From positions 2,361,001 to 2,425,000 of the forward strand of contig CM076945.1 in assembly GCA_039566865.1 (NCBI GenBank): a stretch of 64,000 nucleotides of DNA. Reading direction: 5' to 3'. Both the position numbers and the translations under genes were made by a program. Positions 1 to 11,313 of the stretch are shown one piece after another. Source of the DNA: Aurelia coerulea (lineage: Eukaryota > Cnidaria > Scyphozoa > Semaeostomeae > Ulmaridae). The notes under the pieces are model-generated. The model was not told the origin of the DNA. It did no database searches and was given only the letters and a program-made list of their open reading frames with translations. How positions within the stretch are numbered: the stretch's first letter is position 1; every line of letters begins with the position of its first letter.

Positions 1-451
1 GCTCATTAGGTAGAGTTGACTCCAATCAGGGATTGCAAATCGAGCTCCGACACAATCTTTTCTGACAATGTTTCTGAGAATGAAGGCAAATATTTTACAA
101 AGGCACAGCTGCATGCCAGAAAAGAAGTCCACAAGGCAGACCAAACTCCTAGGCTGAAATGTGCTCTTTGAATTTTCCTTGCACCTATTATTCCTGGAGA
201 GCTATCACAAAGTTTGGAAAGGAACAAAGAAATGGGGGGGGGGGGGGGCTTTTCTGCTTTCTGTTCTAGCAGAAATGTGGGGATAAATCAAGGGAACAAT
301 AATTGGAATTTCCTCTGTAAGAATGATACTATGTTCCCGCAAAGTCTCCTCAAATAATGCACCACTTTTTTCTTTAGAAAAGTACCAACTCTCTGTCGAA
401 AATCTTTCCAGGTATGGTGTCATCAATGTGTCTTGTAGGGGGAAAATATTG

Positions 452-513
452 GCCTGCGTGCAGACTCTACTGATTCCCTGAAGAGAAGTTAGGTTCCTCC
501 TGCACGCAGGCTA
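452..513. repeat. Short fold-back with CCTGCGTGCAG ends
   Basis: The left end reads GCCTGCGTGCAG and the right end is its reverse complement, CTGCACGCAGGC, about 60 bp apart. The same tip sequence recurs at 4349-4420, 10149-10334, 40602 and 50796, so this is one copy of a dispersed inverted-repeat family. It has no coding capacity. Confidence 0.75.
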
Positions 514-1300
514 GGAAAATATACAATTGGTAAAAAATATTTAAATCTTTCCACGGTATCTTTTTGATGCGTGCCATCTTGATTATACTTTAAATCATGA
601 CTATGCAATTTTGTGATTGCTATGATCAATCACACAGACTGACGATGTACAATAGTGTTCGAATTTGATTATATCATAAAGTTAGTGATTCCTGTCTCTG
701 TCATCAAAATATATCAACATACAGTTTACCATTTAGGAAAGTAGATTTGAATGGCTTTTCGTTCTGAAAAACGCAAAATATTCAATTTTTCAGACATTTA
801 ATAAGTTGAACAGTTTTCAGTCGAGAGCAAAAACTCTGCATCAAATCTCCTTCCCTAAATCTTACAGTATTAATCTAGCAATTTGTTATGTTATCTATAA
901 ATTAGTGATTTTGATATAATCTAAAAGTGTATTTACATTAACCATTACCAAACCCTGTCATCATTCTGTATTAAATTAGATATCACGTGAAAATGCTGCG
1001 AATAAAAACAATTCCAGTGTTTTGAATGAGTAATCGCAAATCTCACGCGCATCAAATTTGAGACAGACTTTAGTTCATTTCAAATGGACATCATGGGAGG
1101 AAAGGAGAAGCGGCACAATATCTTCATTGCGTTTTTCTTCTGCCTTTTAACAAATCATCCCTCAATGTTTGGCTTCCTCCTGTTTTAGTATACCTCTTGT
1201 AACATTAAAGTAAGAAACATGTCAAGATGCCTGTCCTAATGGCGCTAATCTTCAAATAATTTAACGAGTATTCATACGAAACATATTTGAAATTAAAGAG

Positions 1301-1920
1301 CCATTATCACCCAGGATCCTTTGCAGTTATGCTGCAATTTATTCCAGACTGTCTGAAAATCGAATTTGGCCTAAGTGGAAATATGGATCCACACTGCAGT
1401 AGTAGTTGAGCTGGGTGTCCCAAAAAAGTAGTCCTGTTTAAAAAATCACCAAAAATTGATTATCAAACCTTTGATAAAATTTTCTTTTCAAATTGCTTTG
1501 TCAAAGACCCATCAATATTCACAGACTATAAAATGCTTGCTTTTGATACAGCAAGGTAGATAAATTACATGTTGAAAAACGTTATTTTGAGCAGATTTGC
1601 TTTCATCATTGAAGTCTCTAATGATAGTGCGCATTTATTTCTGTCATTTATGACCAAACTAAAAGTTTTACATACACAAAGAAATTGATCTGGCAATCAT
1701 CAGTGCTTTTTTGCAGTATGATTCAAAACCAGGTAGCCCTAAAAGAGCTACATTTGCTAATTTCTACATCAAATTTTGGTGATTTTTCAAATGGGAGTAC
1801 CTTTATGGGGCACCCAGTAGAAAAGTCAACCAAAGTGAAAATGTTCTTGCCAGTTCAACTGCTACAGTGTAGACCAATATTTTGCACTTAGGCCATATTT
1901 AACTGTCAGACAGTGTGAAA
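1301..1920. mobile_element. Inverted-repeat element (CAGACTGTCTGAA family) with a nested element
   Basis: The left arm contains CCCAGGATCCTTTGCAG then CAGACTGTCTGAAAATC, followed by an AATTTGGCCTAAGTGGA stretch. The right side has the reverse complement of the last part and CAGACAGTGTGAA. Related ends occur at 5553-5747 and 38377-39058. The interior is occupied by a separate element at 1411-1817. Boundaries are approximate; no transposase is encoded. Confidence 0.6.
1411..1817. mobile_element. Mariner-like MITE, nested
   Basis: The termini are CTGGGTGTCCCAAAAAAGTA on the left and an inverted GGGGCACCCAG on the right. Sub-terminal sequences (a TGATTTTTCAAA-type block) are also inverted. A longer copy lies at 41851-42391. 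The GGGTGTCCC tip resembles mariner-type termini; that assignment rests on the tip alone. Non-autonomous, since no transposase ORF is present. Confidence 0.65.
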
Positions 1921-3134
1921 ATACGAAATGGTCCGAATGTGTTGGTCCATCAATGAGGAGATACATAATTCATGATAATAGGCCCTTGATATCTTTAATA
2001 AAGTAGGGCTTTATCGTAGGAAGCTTTTAGTTATTATTAGGTGTCTCACGATGGAGGATCCGATCGAAATTTACCACCAAACATCCCGAGGAATTCTTCC
2101 AGTCAATTAGAAAGCATCTTGTAAGTTAAAGTGAATCACTAGAATTATTACAATTCGTTCCAGCTTTCGCTCGCAATTACGAAAGCTTGTTACCTACCTA
2201 TTTATTGAACTGAACTGCGTTACCTACTTCCTACTTCCACAACCTGGGACCTACAACGGTTATAGCTCTTAATACTTAGTTTGTAAGTGACGTTTCACCA
2301 TAAACGTACGAGGCGGAGGGCGCCCCCTAACTTTAGAAAAATTATCGAAAATGAGCCCTAATCGGGCAAAAAATGCCATCAGTGGGGCAAAAATTATGGT
2401 AAACAATGGACTTTGTGTTGGGCAGCCCCCTAGATTTTTTCTTCCCGTATGCTCATGTGTTTCACGAGTAGTTATTATATATTGTATATATTATATATTA
2501 TATAATGTTTGCTAACCTCATATTGTATAATCAAACGTTCTGTTTTGTTTGTAAGCGCCCCAGACTCGATAAGCTCTGCTTCTTCTGGGGCGCATGAAAT
2601 CATATGTAGTTGATTGTCACTTACATGTTTTTCATGAATCCTTATCATCACTTTTCTATTGAATTGAATTGCTCGCTCAAACAGGTTGAGCGAAAAGGTT
2701 CAGATCAAAAGTATGAAAAACGAGCGAAATTTATAACGAACTGCAATCAGTCTAGTGAATGACAGAGTTTGCTTTTAAAAATTACACGTCTAGTTATAGT
2801 TATATCTGAAAAACGCTCCCAAAACCCTCCACAAAAAATATTTATCTTCAAGACACACACTTTACAAAAATAAATAGCTATTGCACTATTGAACACTGAA
2901 TACGAAATGGTTGTCCGAAAATGCAATACGCTTACTTCCAATTCCTAACAAGAATACCCATTCACGGATAAAGATTATCTATGACCTCTTCTAAATAAAG
3001 CCACAGTAAAAAATGAATTTGAAACACCCCCTTGATTTTTTTGGATATTTGTTAAGTCATCTGTCACTCGTGGTTTGATTTGGCATAACTTAAATAAAAC
3101 TGGCATAAATAAAGTGGTGCAAACCTCCGGTTAA

Positions 3135-6100
3135 TTAGACATCTGTCTTCTTCATTCTTGGGTCAATAATTGGCATCCTTCTGATACCCAAGTCTCTTTC
3201 TCTTTTGTCTATCTCTTTGTGCATCGATTGTCGATACTCTTCAAACCAAAGAACAATCTGCTCCAATTCTTTCATATAAAGTCGTTTGAGCATTGTTTGC
3301 CAACAATCCAGCTCCGGAAGGCGAAACATTTCCCACTACAAATTAGATAAGATGATACATGGAGACCTCGAATACAGTAAAAACCCGCACATAAGAACCT
3401 TCATCTATTAAGAACCTACAGCCTGAAATAATATATTTTGTACCCAATGAACAAGAACCATTTCAGGCTGATATCTTAACTAGGTTCTCAATAAAGGGTT
3501 TCATTCATTCATTGGGAAATAAAAGCAAAATTTTTGCCAATCGACCTCCTTCATGAACTCCAAACCATTACTTACAGAAGTGTGACAGGCAGGGCCTGCA
3601 TGGGTAAACTGGGTAAGATTGGGTCGAAATGGATAGGGCCAAGAGTGCAAATAAGATTTAGATTCACATATTTCCCTACATTAAGAACCTACACCCTGAT
3701 TACTGGATGTGCCTCATTGCATACGAACCTAAACAGGCTGAGTTCAAAATCTTAGGTTCTTATGTGCGGGTTTTTACTGTACTATTCGCATACCAACCGG
3801 TTTTGTGTTGTACTATGCGCATACCAAACCGGTTTTGTGTTGTACAAGAAATATAAAGCCTGAGGTCTTAAAAGTACAGACCGAGCTTGCGAGGTCTGTG
3901 CAATAAAACCGAGGGCTTTATATTTTCCTGTACAATTACAAGACTGGTTAGTATGAGTTTTACTACCTGATAGCTTCTAATTTTCACTTATATCATTTGG
4001 TCAAACGCATTTTGTTATTGTTATGTCACCCAAGTTTATTGTAAATCTCATAGGCCTAAATCAGTTGCTGTGGTGACAAAAATGCGTCCTTGCATCGTAT
4101 TATACAAGGTTATGGGAAAACCGCGGGAAATGTGCGATTAGCCAAGGGATTGGCGGGATTCTTGTATTGCCTCGTTTTTGAAACGTCATTCAGGTAATAA
4201 AGTATTATGTAAAATGTAAGCAATAATTCAAGAGTACGATCAATGTAAATTTCCTTTGGTTATGATTTCTCTAATTAGCACCATGAAAAGAAAACATAAT
4301 TCATACAAAATGATAGCAACACTGGAATGGCCAAATTGCAACAGCTCTAGCCTGCGTGCAGCTTCAACAATCCCAAAGTTGCGGCTGCACGCAGGCTGCA
4401 CGCAGGCTGCACGCAGGCTACAACAGCTCTTACTTATTTTATCAGCTATTTTCCCGCAACTTGCTAATATTTACAAAATTTCATTGTGCCGAAAGTCAGC
4501 AGATAAATTCAGCCGGTACGTTTGTAAAATACTTCTGCCCAAATGAAGGCATCCAAGGGAATCAGTCTCTAAAATTCGGTCGAAATGGTGATTTTAAAAT
4601 TTTTGATGGGCAATATCACACAGACGTTTACCTGGTTTTTCGAAACGAAAGTGTCATTTTGAAGATAAATCTTTGTACTATACAGAGGAAAAAACCAAAC
4701 ATTCATATCTTTTAAAATTGCTTGGATATGAGTGGTTTTTTAACGAGCACTTTTTGGTGGCTTGGGTGAAGAAGCCACCAAACAAACTGCAGGAAATAGT
4801 GGAGAACAATAGACAGGTGTGATGTTTACGGATTTGCTTACAGTTTGGCGACGGAGCCCCTTTCGGAGAGGGAGTTCGATATCGATATTCACAGACAGTT
4901 CGAACTGAGTGAAAAGAAGAATGATTACACTTTAAACTGTACCTTGAGATATTGGTCCAAATCTGGTGATGCTTTAGCATATACCTGAAGCCACTCTGGT
5001 ATTTCTAAGACGAAAAATATCAACAAAAAATTATTGAAAATAATGACAGTGAATGATTTTTGCGATGAAGTGCACTATCAAAAGAATCAACTGTTCATTC
5101 CACAACGGAGTGCATTGCATCACGGTGCTTACGTAAGCCAATTGCCAGCATGTGAAGGAACCTCCTATTTACAGGAACAGTCAACATAATAATAACAAGA
5201 CAGTTATACCTCAAGGCACGGGCTGTAGGAAACCATGAATTGAAAATAAAATTTTTATATGATAGATCGTGTCTTCCTAGTTAATTACAGAGGTCGACAA
5301 TGTGTGGGAACAGGGGAACGCCTTTCCCAGGAAATTTTAGCAAAACTTATTAGGCTGCAGGAAATTTTTAAAAAGAGGCTGAATTTAAGCTGCCGTCAAA
5401 ATAAAGCAGAACCTGAAATGGTCATAACTGTTATTTGGAAAACAAAATTGAATTGCTTCAGTAACTTTAACTAAGTAGAATCTGAGCCAAGAGGCTTGCA
5501 TCAGGAATCTGAAAAAAGATTGGTTGTCGTAAATGGTAGCATGGACTAGTGGAAGACTGTCTGAAGATCAAATTTGGCCTATGAGGAACAAGACGGAAAC
5601 CAGCTGATAGAATATTCCAACGAGTGTAAGACTTTTCTATCGGTCCAACTACTGCAGTGTCAATCGATGGTTGCCGCTTATGTCAAATTTGTTTTTCAGA
5701 CAGTCTGAAATTGCAGTGTGCCCGCAAAGGACTCTGGGCGATAATGGGTCTTCAATATAACAACAATCTCTTACAAAAGTGTTGGGCCCCTACGAAAATC
5801 TAAGTTCTACGGAAATATTGTCCCCCCCCCCCCATATCAATGTTGTTTGCTTTGGTGAATCATTCATTTGATGGATAGGCATGAAGCACACCTCTTTGCA
5901 ATGCAATCAACATTGAAACAGGGGGAGGGGGGCAAAAATTCGATTTTTTCAACAGGGGTCCAACACATTTTTTAAGAGATTGAAGCTAATTAACAAAGCT
6001 ATCATATCAAGAATAACAGTAGACTTTCTCACCTGCATACATGTATGGGCTTGGTGGAACATACGTCTCAGATTTTTCATAACGATGGTCAATAGTCGTA

Positions 6101-9100
6101 TTTGGTGGCTGTACACGAAGATCATCTAAATCAATGTTGTATTGCGAACTGAAATGAAAGAGAAAGTTTTTTATTCTCTAGGATTATGAGATGATACATT
6201 ACAAAAAGCAAAGAGTATTGTGACAAATTAGGACACATTCTCATTCCCATGCAAACCCCTTTCAAGTATTTTTCTAATTTCTCGGCCTCATAAGATGAGT
6301 GCTTTTACCAAACAAAATGTTCACGTTTAAGTTAGCCTTTGGCTGACAGATTTAAATTTAAATTCTAACAAGGTCAATAGACCAATCCTCCCTCTATTGA
6401 CCTTGATCAATAGACCAATCCTCCCTCTATTGACCTTGATTTTAAATATCGGCTAAACGTACATTTTATTCCACAGTCCACCAAACAATTCAACTTTTTT
6501 TTACTCGTCTGGTACATAGAAATTAGGATATGGAATCCGGAAGATAAATAAAAGATTGGTCGTTACGTCTGTTTCACATACGTTACGAACATACGTTACG
6601 AATATATGTTACGAACATACGAACGAACATACGTTACATACGTCACATACGTTACACACGTTAGTCTGTTACGAACCATTACGAACTAACAGAAAATATC
6701 TTACCTTGCAGGAACATCATAATCTCTCGCTGGGTGCTCACGATACACTGCAAAAACAAGAACATCGTTCAACTATGAGGCATGGTACCATTTATGTAGA
6801 CTATTATACCTAATAGAAGGAATGGTATTTACAACTGGGATTGCCGCGAAACCTGAACCCTCTATACCTTACCATCCTACGACTTGACATCATTTAATCA
6901 TCGAAGTTAAGCAGGAAACGCCTGGTAGGCATAAAATGAGGCATGAAACCCAGCCGACCATGCGACTTGGGCGGTCGCAGGAAATTGTCCCTTTATGATA
7001 CCCTGCAAGAAATGAAATTGCAAAGCGCTTCTGACAATATATGTACTTATAAGAGGTGTGCTCTATGAAAACGATGACTTCAATTTTACTTTACGAAATC
7101 ATTTAATTTTTCCATTGTTTTTCATTGCCAGTTTTAGCAGTTGATGACATACATATGTCACAATTGTTGCGCACAAACTAAATGTGAGAATAAAAGTGGA
7201 AACAGGAGCACTTTGGGCCAGAATAACTATTTTTCAAACAAGAGCTCAAAAGTTAAATTTTCAAACTGTTATCATCAAATATCGGCAGTTAGCAAAAATA
7301 GATTTACGGTTCAAAATCTTTTGGCTGCTGGCAGAATAACAAGGGAAAATATTCGCTGAAGTAGAACAACCAACCTCGTACCCAGTGACAATGAAGGTTT
7401 TCCGTAATAGCCTCCTGTTGAAAACAACAAATACCCTTGGGAACGAGGTTGGTAGAACAACTTGAAGCAACAAACCTGGTGGTTGCGCAGATGCATCTGG
7501 AGGCCTTGCTCGCATGAATTCATTGGCTGAGTTACTGGGCATAACATCAACAATATAATTCTGTCTTGGGCTACCACCATCTGCGACAATACACTCTGTG
7601 GGTTCATCTGGGACCTTGCTGGTACTATTTGGAACATTTTCTGGCACACTTCTCGTCGATTCTGGCACATTTTCGCTTGTAGAGTCATGATCATAATCGG
7701 CATCATAATCTCTAGGATATAACTCACAAATCGCTTGAGGCGATCTCAGAGCTGCTTCTTGGTAAAGTTGCTTTCGAAATTCAAATAACTCATCAGGGGT
7801 TACTGGATTTGATCTGTCGGGCTCGGGAGACCGCGGGCTACGTAGGGTTCGCATTACCAATTTGTCATCTTTGTGGATGTTCACTGGTGGCGGTTTCGTG
7901 ATTCTTGATCTGACTGACGTAGCATTCAGATTCTGACTAAGAGCAGTGTTATTACTTTCAATCGCTTTATCGACATATGGCGAATTAATTGGCCGTGTTT
8001 CGCTAGCTTCCTCGGCAAAAGTGTGCATTATTTTCGTGAGATCTTCCATTGATAATCCTTTAGGGGCGTCAACTTGGCAATAGTTAATCATGCTAGCTGT
8101 GTCTCGCATCTGTACATTCGCTTTTTCTTGCAATAATTGTTGAATCATGGATTTGCCTCCATTATCGAATTTTGAATCACCAGGATAAGGAGGAGGTGGG
8201 CGATAATTTTCAATAATGTAATTCATTCTCTCGTAAATCTGCGCTTCTTCTGCGTAATGATCTAAGTCTAGCCTTGGCGGTGGCTGGCTTGCAGTTGTTG
8301 TAGCTGTGTTAGTTTTCTTATGCCCTTCATAAACGACGGGCATCCCTTCAGCATACGTTGTGATGTCACTTATTCCATCATCATTATCATTTTCGTCATT
8401 ATCATTATATCCCATGACGTCAACATTAGGGCCTCGTTGCAACTGTGCAGCACTTTGAGATGGGCCTTTTTTCTTTTTCTGTAAGAAGGGAATTATTCTG
8501 CGACTTGATTTGTTTGATTTCTCTGAATCGATTCTCCTTTGGTTCAATTCTTGTTCATCCCTTTCGCTGAAGTATGATTCAGAGATGTCCACTTCGGAAA
8601 TACCACGTGGTGCGATTGTCGAATTGTTGTTATGATTGTAGACACGGCCGTACTCGATATAGCCACCTGGGAGAGACATAAAACATGGCTACACACATTT
8701 TCATAAAAATATCAGGTGTAGGTGAGTGAATAAAAGGGTCCTATTGTGCAACACCTCTGCTCCCTAAATATCAAGACAATGTAATTGCCAAATGCATTAA
8801 TTTAGTAGAACACGTTCAAACAGATCTTAAACGTGCGAGCTTTTGTCCGGTTTCGAGTTTCGGGTTTAGATCTCGGATTTAGGGTTCGAGGTTTCGAGTT
8901 CAAAGCTAACTTGTTTCAATGCGGTATTATTATTTGTTAATGCTCAAAACGCTCAAAAAGAACTAATTTTCAATAAGTGAAAGGAACCAGGGCCCGTGGC
9001 ACTTTTAAACTTCCAACTGAAGCTATACGAATTGACATTAGGCTAGGTCTCCTCAGCAAACATATTGTACTTTAATGCGATAGATCGCCATTATCATTTA

Positions 9101-11313
9101 TTATTATTATAAATTTCTTTATCCTTGGATCAAAATACAAAGATAGCTAAAAGTAATTAGCTAATTAATTCCAACCTTAAAACTTTAAAATACAAATATT
9201 ACATAAGAAAATAGTGGATAAAATATTTACAAGTCATAAAAAGTATACAGTATAAAAGCAGATATCTAAAAATATTTAATTATTATTATTATTTATTTTT
9301 TTTATGTCATATCTGCAGTTCATATTATGTTATCATCCTCTGCAATGCTGACTTGAGGAGCTTCTGGTCGTCTCTTTTGAAACATTTTTATCAATTCCTT
9401 TGGTCAATATTGTGCTTGTAAAGTATATATACAGTATAGTGCTAGAAAGCCACAATTTTAACCTTATCAAAGCACCTCAAAGAAAACGATTGATAGCACA
9501 AGAACTACAGTAGGTCATTGACAAAAACAACAAAGAGATCATATTTTTAGATGTGGCTTTAAAATTCTATGGAAAATATCAATGTGTTGCTTGTTGACCA
9601 TAAATATTCTTTTATAAACAGTTAGAATTTAAATGTATGGGTTACCCCTTTAGAAATCCCTATGTTTCACAAGAAAATGTTGTAACTTAGTTTACACAAA
9701 GGACAGATACAAATGGTTGATGATAGGCCTTGCATTTGCACACAAGCACAGTTGCATCCTTTTGGTAACAGAACCATTTCTTTTTTTGGGATGCCACCAA
9801 TCAATTTGAATCCATACTCATATTGGCATTGTGTAAATGGTCGGGGAAGGATCCATAAGATTAGATATTTTAGTTCATTCTGATCTATACTTTTGTTTCA
9901 AAAACAATTTTGAATCATCTCTCATGCAAATGAGACCATAGTATGCATTACAGTTTTATTAAAAATCAAATAAATATTGGTAAAAACACCCCTTTGTGGT
10001 GGCAGGGATGTATATAATTGTGTATTTACAGGCTTTGAATCATACCAGCCTGGAAGTGAACCCCTTTCTGCCAAGATCGTCGGCAGGCAGGCCCACACTG
10101 AACAATTGAAACAAAAAGAGTACAAAAGATGTTGGTGTAAGTCTTTGGTAGCCTGCGTGCAGCCTCTACTGTCACTGCGGGGTGGAGAGGAGGAGGAAAG
10201 AGCGGAAATCTCCCCCAGTAGATCTACTGGGGGAGATTTCCGCTGTTTCCTCCTCCTCTCCATACTGGGGGAGATTTCCGCTCTTTCCTCCTCCTCTCCA
10301 CCCCACATTGACAGTAGAGACTGCATGCAGGCTAGTCTTTGGTGGATGGTGACACCAATAGAGGATTGCCTCAAAGATGGTGGTGAGGAACTTTTTATCA
10401 AGATGCAATGCATTCCAATTACACATTTTTAACGATTTGATAAGGATTCGATTAAATAAGGCAATGCGTCTTGGAAAAAATTTCCTCACCGCCATCTTTA
10501 GCGCAATTGTCTATTCCACCAGGATAGATCTACATAGATGTGTGGCCTATTTTTCGGCTGGATATATCATTCGAAATCTGCAAAAGTTCATTTGAATCTG
10601 AGGGCTCAAGTAATTCCAAACCACTCATCAAAAAAATGATTGACAGACAGAAATTGGTCCAGGCAGCGCAGGGTCCCAGGGGGTACCCATATATTTTCCT
10701 TACCGCGGGACGTGGTGCTGAACAGGGTATTATTTTTCTGGATTCTAGGACAGGGTATCATTGTTAGTCATTTTTTAATAGTCGGCTACATGACAAGCTC
10801 CATATTTTTCACGATTGACTCCGTAACATCATTGTGGGAATTTGCACACCCCAAGTGTGATCTAAATTGTTTGGATGGCAACATTTCCACATATCCTGAT
10901 AGAATTCTTACAAATTTTCATGGCAGCGCACAATTTTGCTGAAAGAAACTCAAAAAAGACAGGGTATTGAAGTGGTATTGACTATTGTTTAAGCAAATTT
11001 TGCACTGGGACAGGGTATCATTTTCAGGAATTTGACTTTGGGACAGGAGGGTGCTTTTAAGATGTTCCAGCAGCATATCCCCTTATGGTCGTAGACCAAG
11101 TACCCCCCCCCCCCGCCCGGGGAGCAGGGTAACAAATGATAACCAGGGGCTACTGCTCAGGCAGGACCTCTCTCTTTCCAGTTTCGTCCAATAATAGATG
11201 CTGCTTTCAAATCTCGTTTGAAGCCCATACTCACCTCTTTGACTTGGATCTACTTTAATATATCGGCCATTGAGGTTCTTTGGCGGTTCTTGTGACTCTT
11301 TCTTGCGAAACAT
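3135..11313 (-). CDS. SAV1: Salvador homologue (SAV1-like SARAH-domain scaffold), no WW domain seen
   Basis: Six coding exons on the minus strand, all with GT-AG borders and compatible phases: 11235-11313, 7476-8666, 6705-6747, 6033-6148, 4943-5004 and 3135-3335, giving a predicted 563-residue protein. Salvador is the Hippo-pathway scaffold that binds the Hpo/MST kinase through a C-terminal SARAH coiled coil. The assignment rests on the C-terminus. Exon 5 encodes an IPEWLQVYAKA segment. Exon 6 begins WEMFRLPELDCWQ and continues MKELEQIVLWFEEYRQ, which is the characteristic Salvador pre-SARAH and SARAH sequence (about residues 478-545). The start at MFRKKESQEPP resembles the Salvador N-terminus (M-x-x-RKK) and is preferred over an upstream in-frame ATG at 11451. 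The family normally has one or two WW domains just before this region. None is visible: exons 2-4 contain no WW motif. Exon 2 is long, acidic and low-complexity, and carries a PPPY motif (about residues 184-187). The human protein is about 383 residues, so this one is longer. Confidence 0.9.
3373..3781. mobile_element. MITE with TACAGTAAAAACCCGC ends, copy 1
   Basis: The left end TACAGTAAAAACCCGCACAT is matched by an inverted copy at the right end (GCGGGTTTTTACTGTA). Inside each end, AAGAACCT-type blocks repeat in inverted orientation. It lies in the last SAV intron, 38 bp upstream of the final exon's acceptor. A second copy lies at 48408-48826. No coding capacity. Confidence 0.8.
4349..4420. 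repeat. Fold-back of the CCTGCGTGCAG family
   Basis: A left TAGCCTGCGTGCAG end is followed by a right end in which CTGCACGCAGG is repeated three times in tandem, ending in CTA. The tandem end repeat is unique to this copy. It lies within the last SAV intron. Confidence 0.75.
4575..4862. mobile_element. Element of the GGGGCTCCGTCGCCAAA family
   Basis: The right tip reads GTTTGGCGACGGAGCCCC. The body matches, in the opposite orientation, elements in a DPF intron at 18588-18892 and 19042-19308. They share the AATATCACACAGACG block and the TGATTTTGCAG-type block. Left border approximate. Located in the last SAV intron; non-coding. Confidence 0.6.
5553..5747. mobile_element. Inverted-repeat element, CAGACTGTCTGAA family
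   Basis: The left part has GACTGTCTGAAGATCAAATTTGG. The right part has the inverted CAAATTTG...CAGACAGTCTGAA, followed by the family tip GCCCGCAAAGGACTCTGGGC. The copy is about 195 bp and lies in a SAV intron. Confidence 0.6.
6373..6441. repeat. Two tandem copies of a 37-bp unit
   Basis: The block CAATAGACCAATCCTCCCTC plus TATTGACCTTGAT is repeated twice in direct orientation inside a SAV intron. The unit is itself partly palindromic (TCAATAG/CTATTGA), so it may be remains of an inverted-repeat element. Confidence 0.8.
6571..6685. repeat. Degenerate ACGTTACGAACAT repeat
   Basis: Irregular tandem variants of ACGTTACGAACATACG extend for about 110 bp, 20 bp from the donor of the small 43-bp SAV exon. 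The unit changes length along the array, as in a decaying minisatellite. A short ORF through it is a by-product of the repeat. Confidence 0.75.
6876..7000 (+). repeat. Possible 5S-rRNA-derived SINE fragment
   Basis: The segment contains CATCGAAGTTAAGCAGGAAACG, which resembles the internal promoter of 5S rRNA (ATCACCGAAGTTAAGC). A CCTGGTAGGCAT stretch follows at about the right distance. The rest does not match 5S rRNA, so this is at best a 5S-derived SINE relic rather than a gene. It lies in SAV intron 2. Confidence 0.4.
7368..7453. repeat. Small hairpin element beside SAV exon 2
   Basis: CCAACCTCGTACCCAGTGAC on the left pairs with GGGAACGAGGTTGG on the right, forming a short inverted repeat 23 bp from the donor of exon 2. 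It is non-coding. The long exon-2 reading frame runs into it by chance, which makes an unspliced ORF look longer than the real exon. Confidence 0.6.
10149..10334. mobile_element. Fold-back MITE, CCTGCGTGCAG family, 8-bp target duplication
   Basis: The termini are TAGCCTGCGTGCAG and the inverted CTGCATGCAGGCTA. The arms contain a long inverted GGTGGAGAGGAGGAGGAAAG block and a central AGTAGATCTACT palindrome, and a third partial arm copy is present. The direct repeat GTCTTTGG flanks both sides (10141-10148 and 10335-10342), so insertion is directly supported. ORFs on both strands here are shadows of the palindrome. Confidence 0.85.
10665..11120. mobile_element. G/C-tipped inverted-repeat element (decayed)
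   Basis: The left end is CAGGGGGTACCCATAT and the right end is a CCCCCCCCCCCGCCCGGGG tract preceded by AGTACC. Internal units such as GGACAGGGTATCATT repeat. It is similar in plan to the elements at 11667-11990 and 17078-17384. The right end overlaps the region just downstream of SAV exon 1. Confidence 0.5.

Larger units (their letters stand above)
1..3134. other. Intergenic DNA downstream of SAV, no gene recognised
   Basis: Only short ORFs with no recognisable family occur here. The stretch holds a homopolymer G run near 235-248, a small fold-back at 452-513, a nested pair of inverted-repeat elements at about 1301-1920, and AT-rich unique sequence. An internal tract near 2474-2505 is almost pure TA/AT. 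Nothing resembling a structural RNA or a conserved protein exon was seen on either strand. Confidence 0.6.
8667..11234. other. SAV intron 1, repeat-rich
   Basis: The 2.6-kb first intron has no recognisable exon. It contains a run of TTCGGGTTT/TTTAGGGTTCGAGG-like sequence at 8855-8905, an ATT-rich stretch at 9090-9310, the fold-back at 10149-10334 and a G/C-tipped element at 10665-11120. It was read on the minus strand for a missing WW-domain exon; none was found. Confidence 0.6.

Noticed and set aside
8840..8910. TTTAGGGTTCGAGG-like run resembling telomeric repeat
   Set aside because: There is no regular TTAGGG periodicity; it is a short irregular TTCGGGTTT-type stretch in an intron.
10000..10075. 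Possible WW domain on the minus strand (SLPGWYDSKP)
   Set aside because: Only the LPGW start resembles a WW domain; the central aromatic pair and the second Trp-x-x-Pro are missing, and no suitable splice sites flank it.
9922..10495. Overlapping ORFs of 107-163 codons on both strands
   Set aside because: They run through the palindromic fold-back at 10149-10334, and their repeated segments are the two arms of the element.
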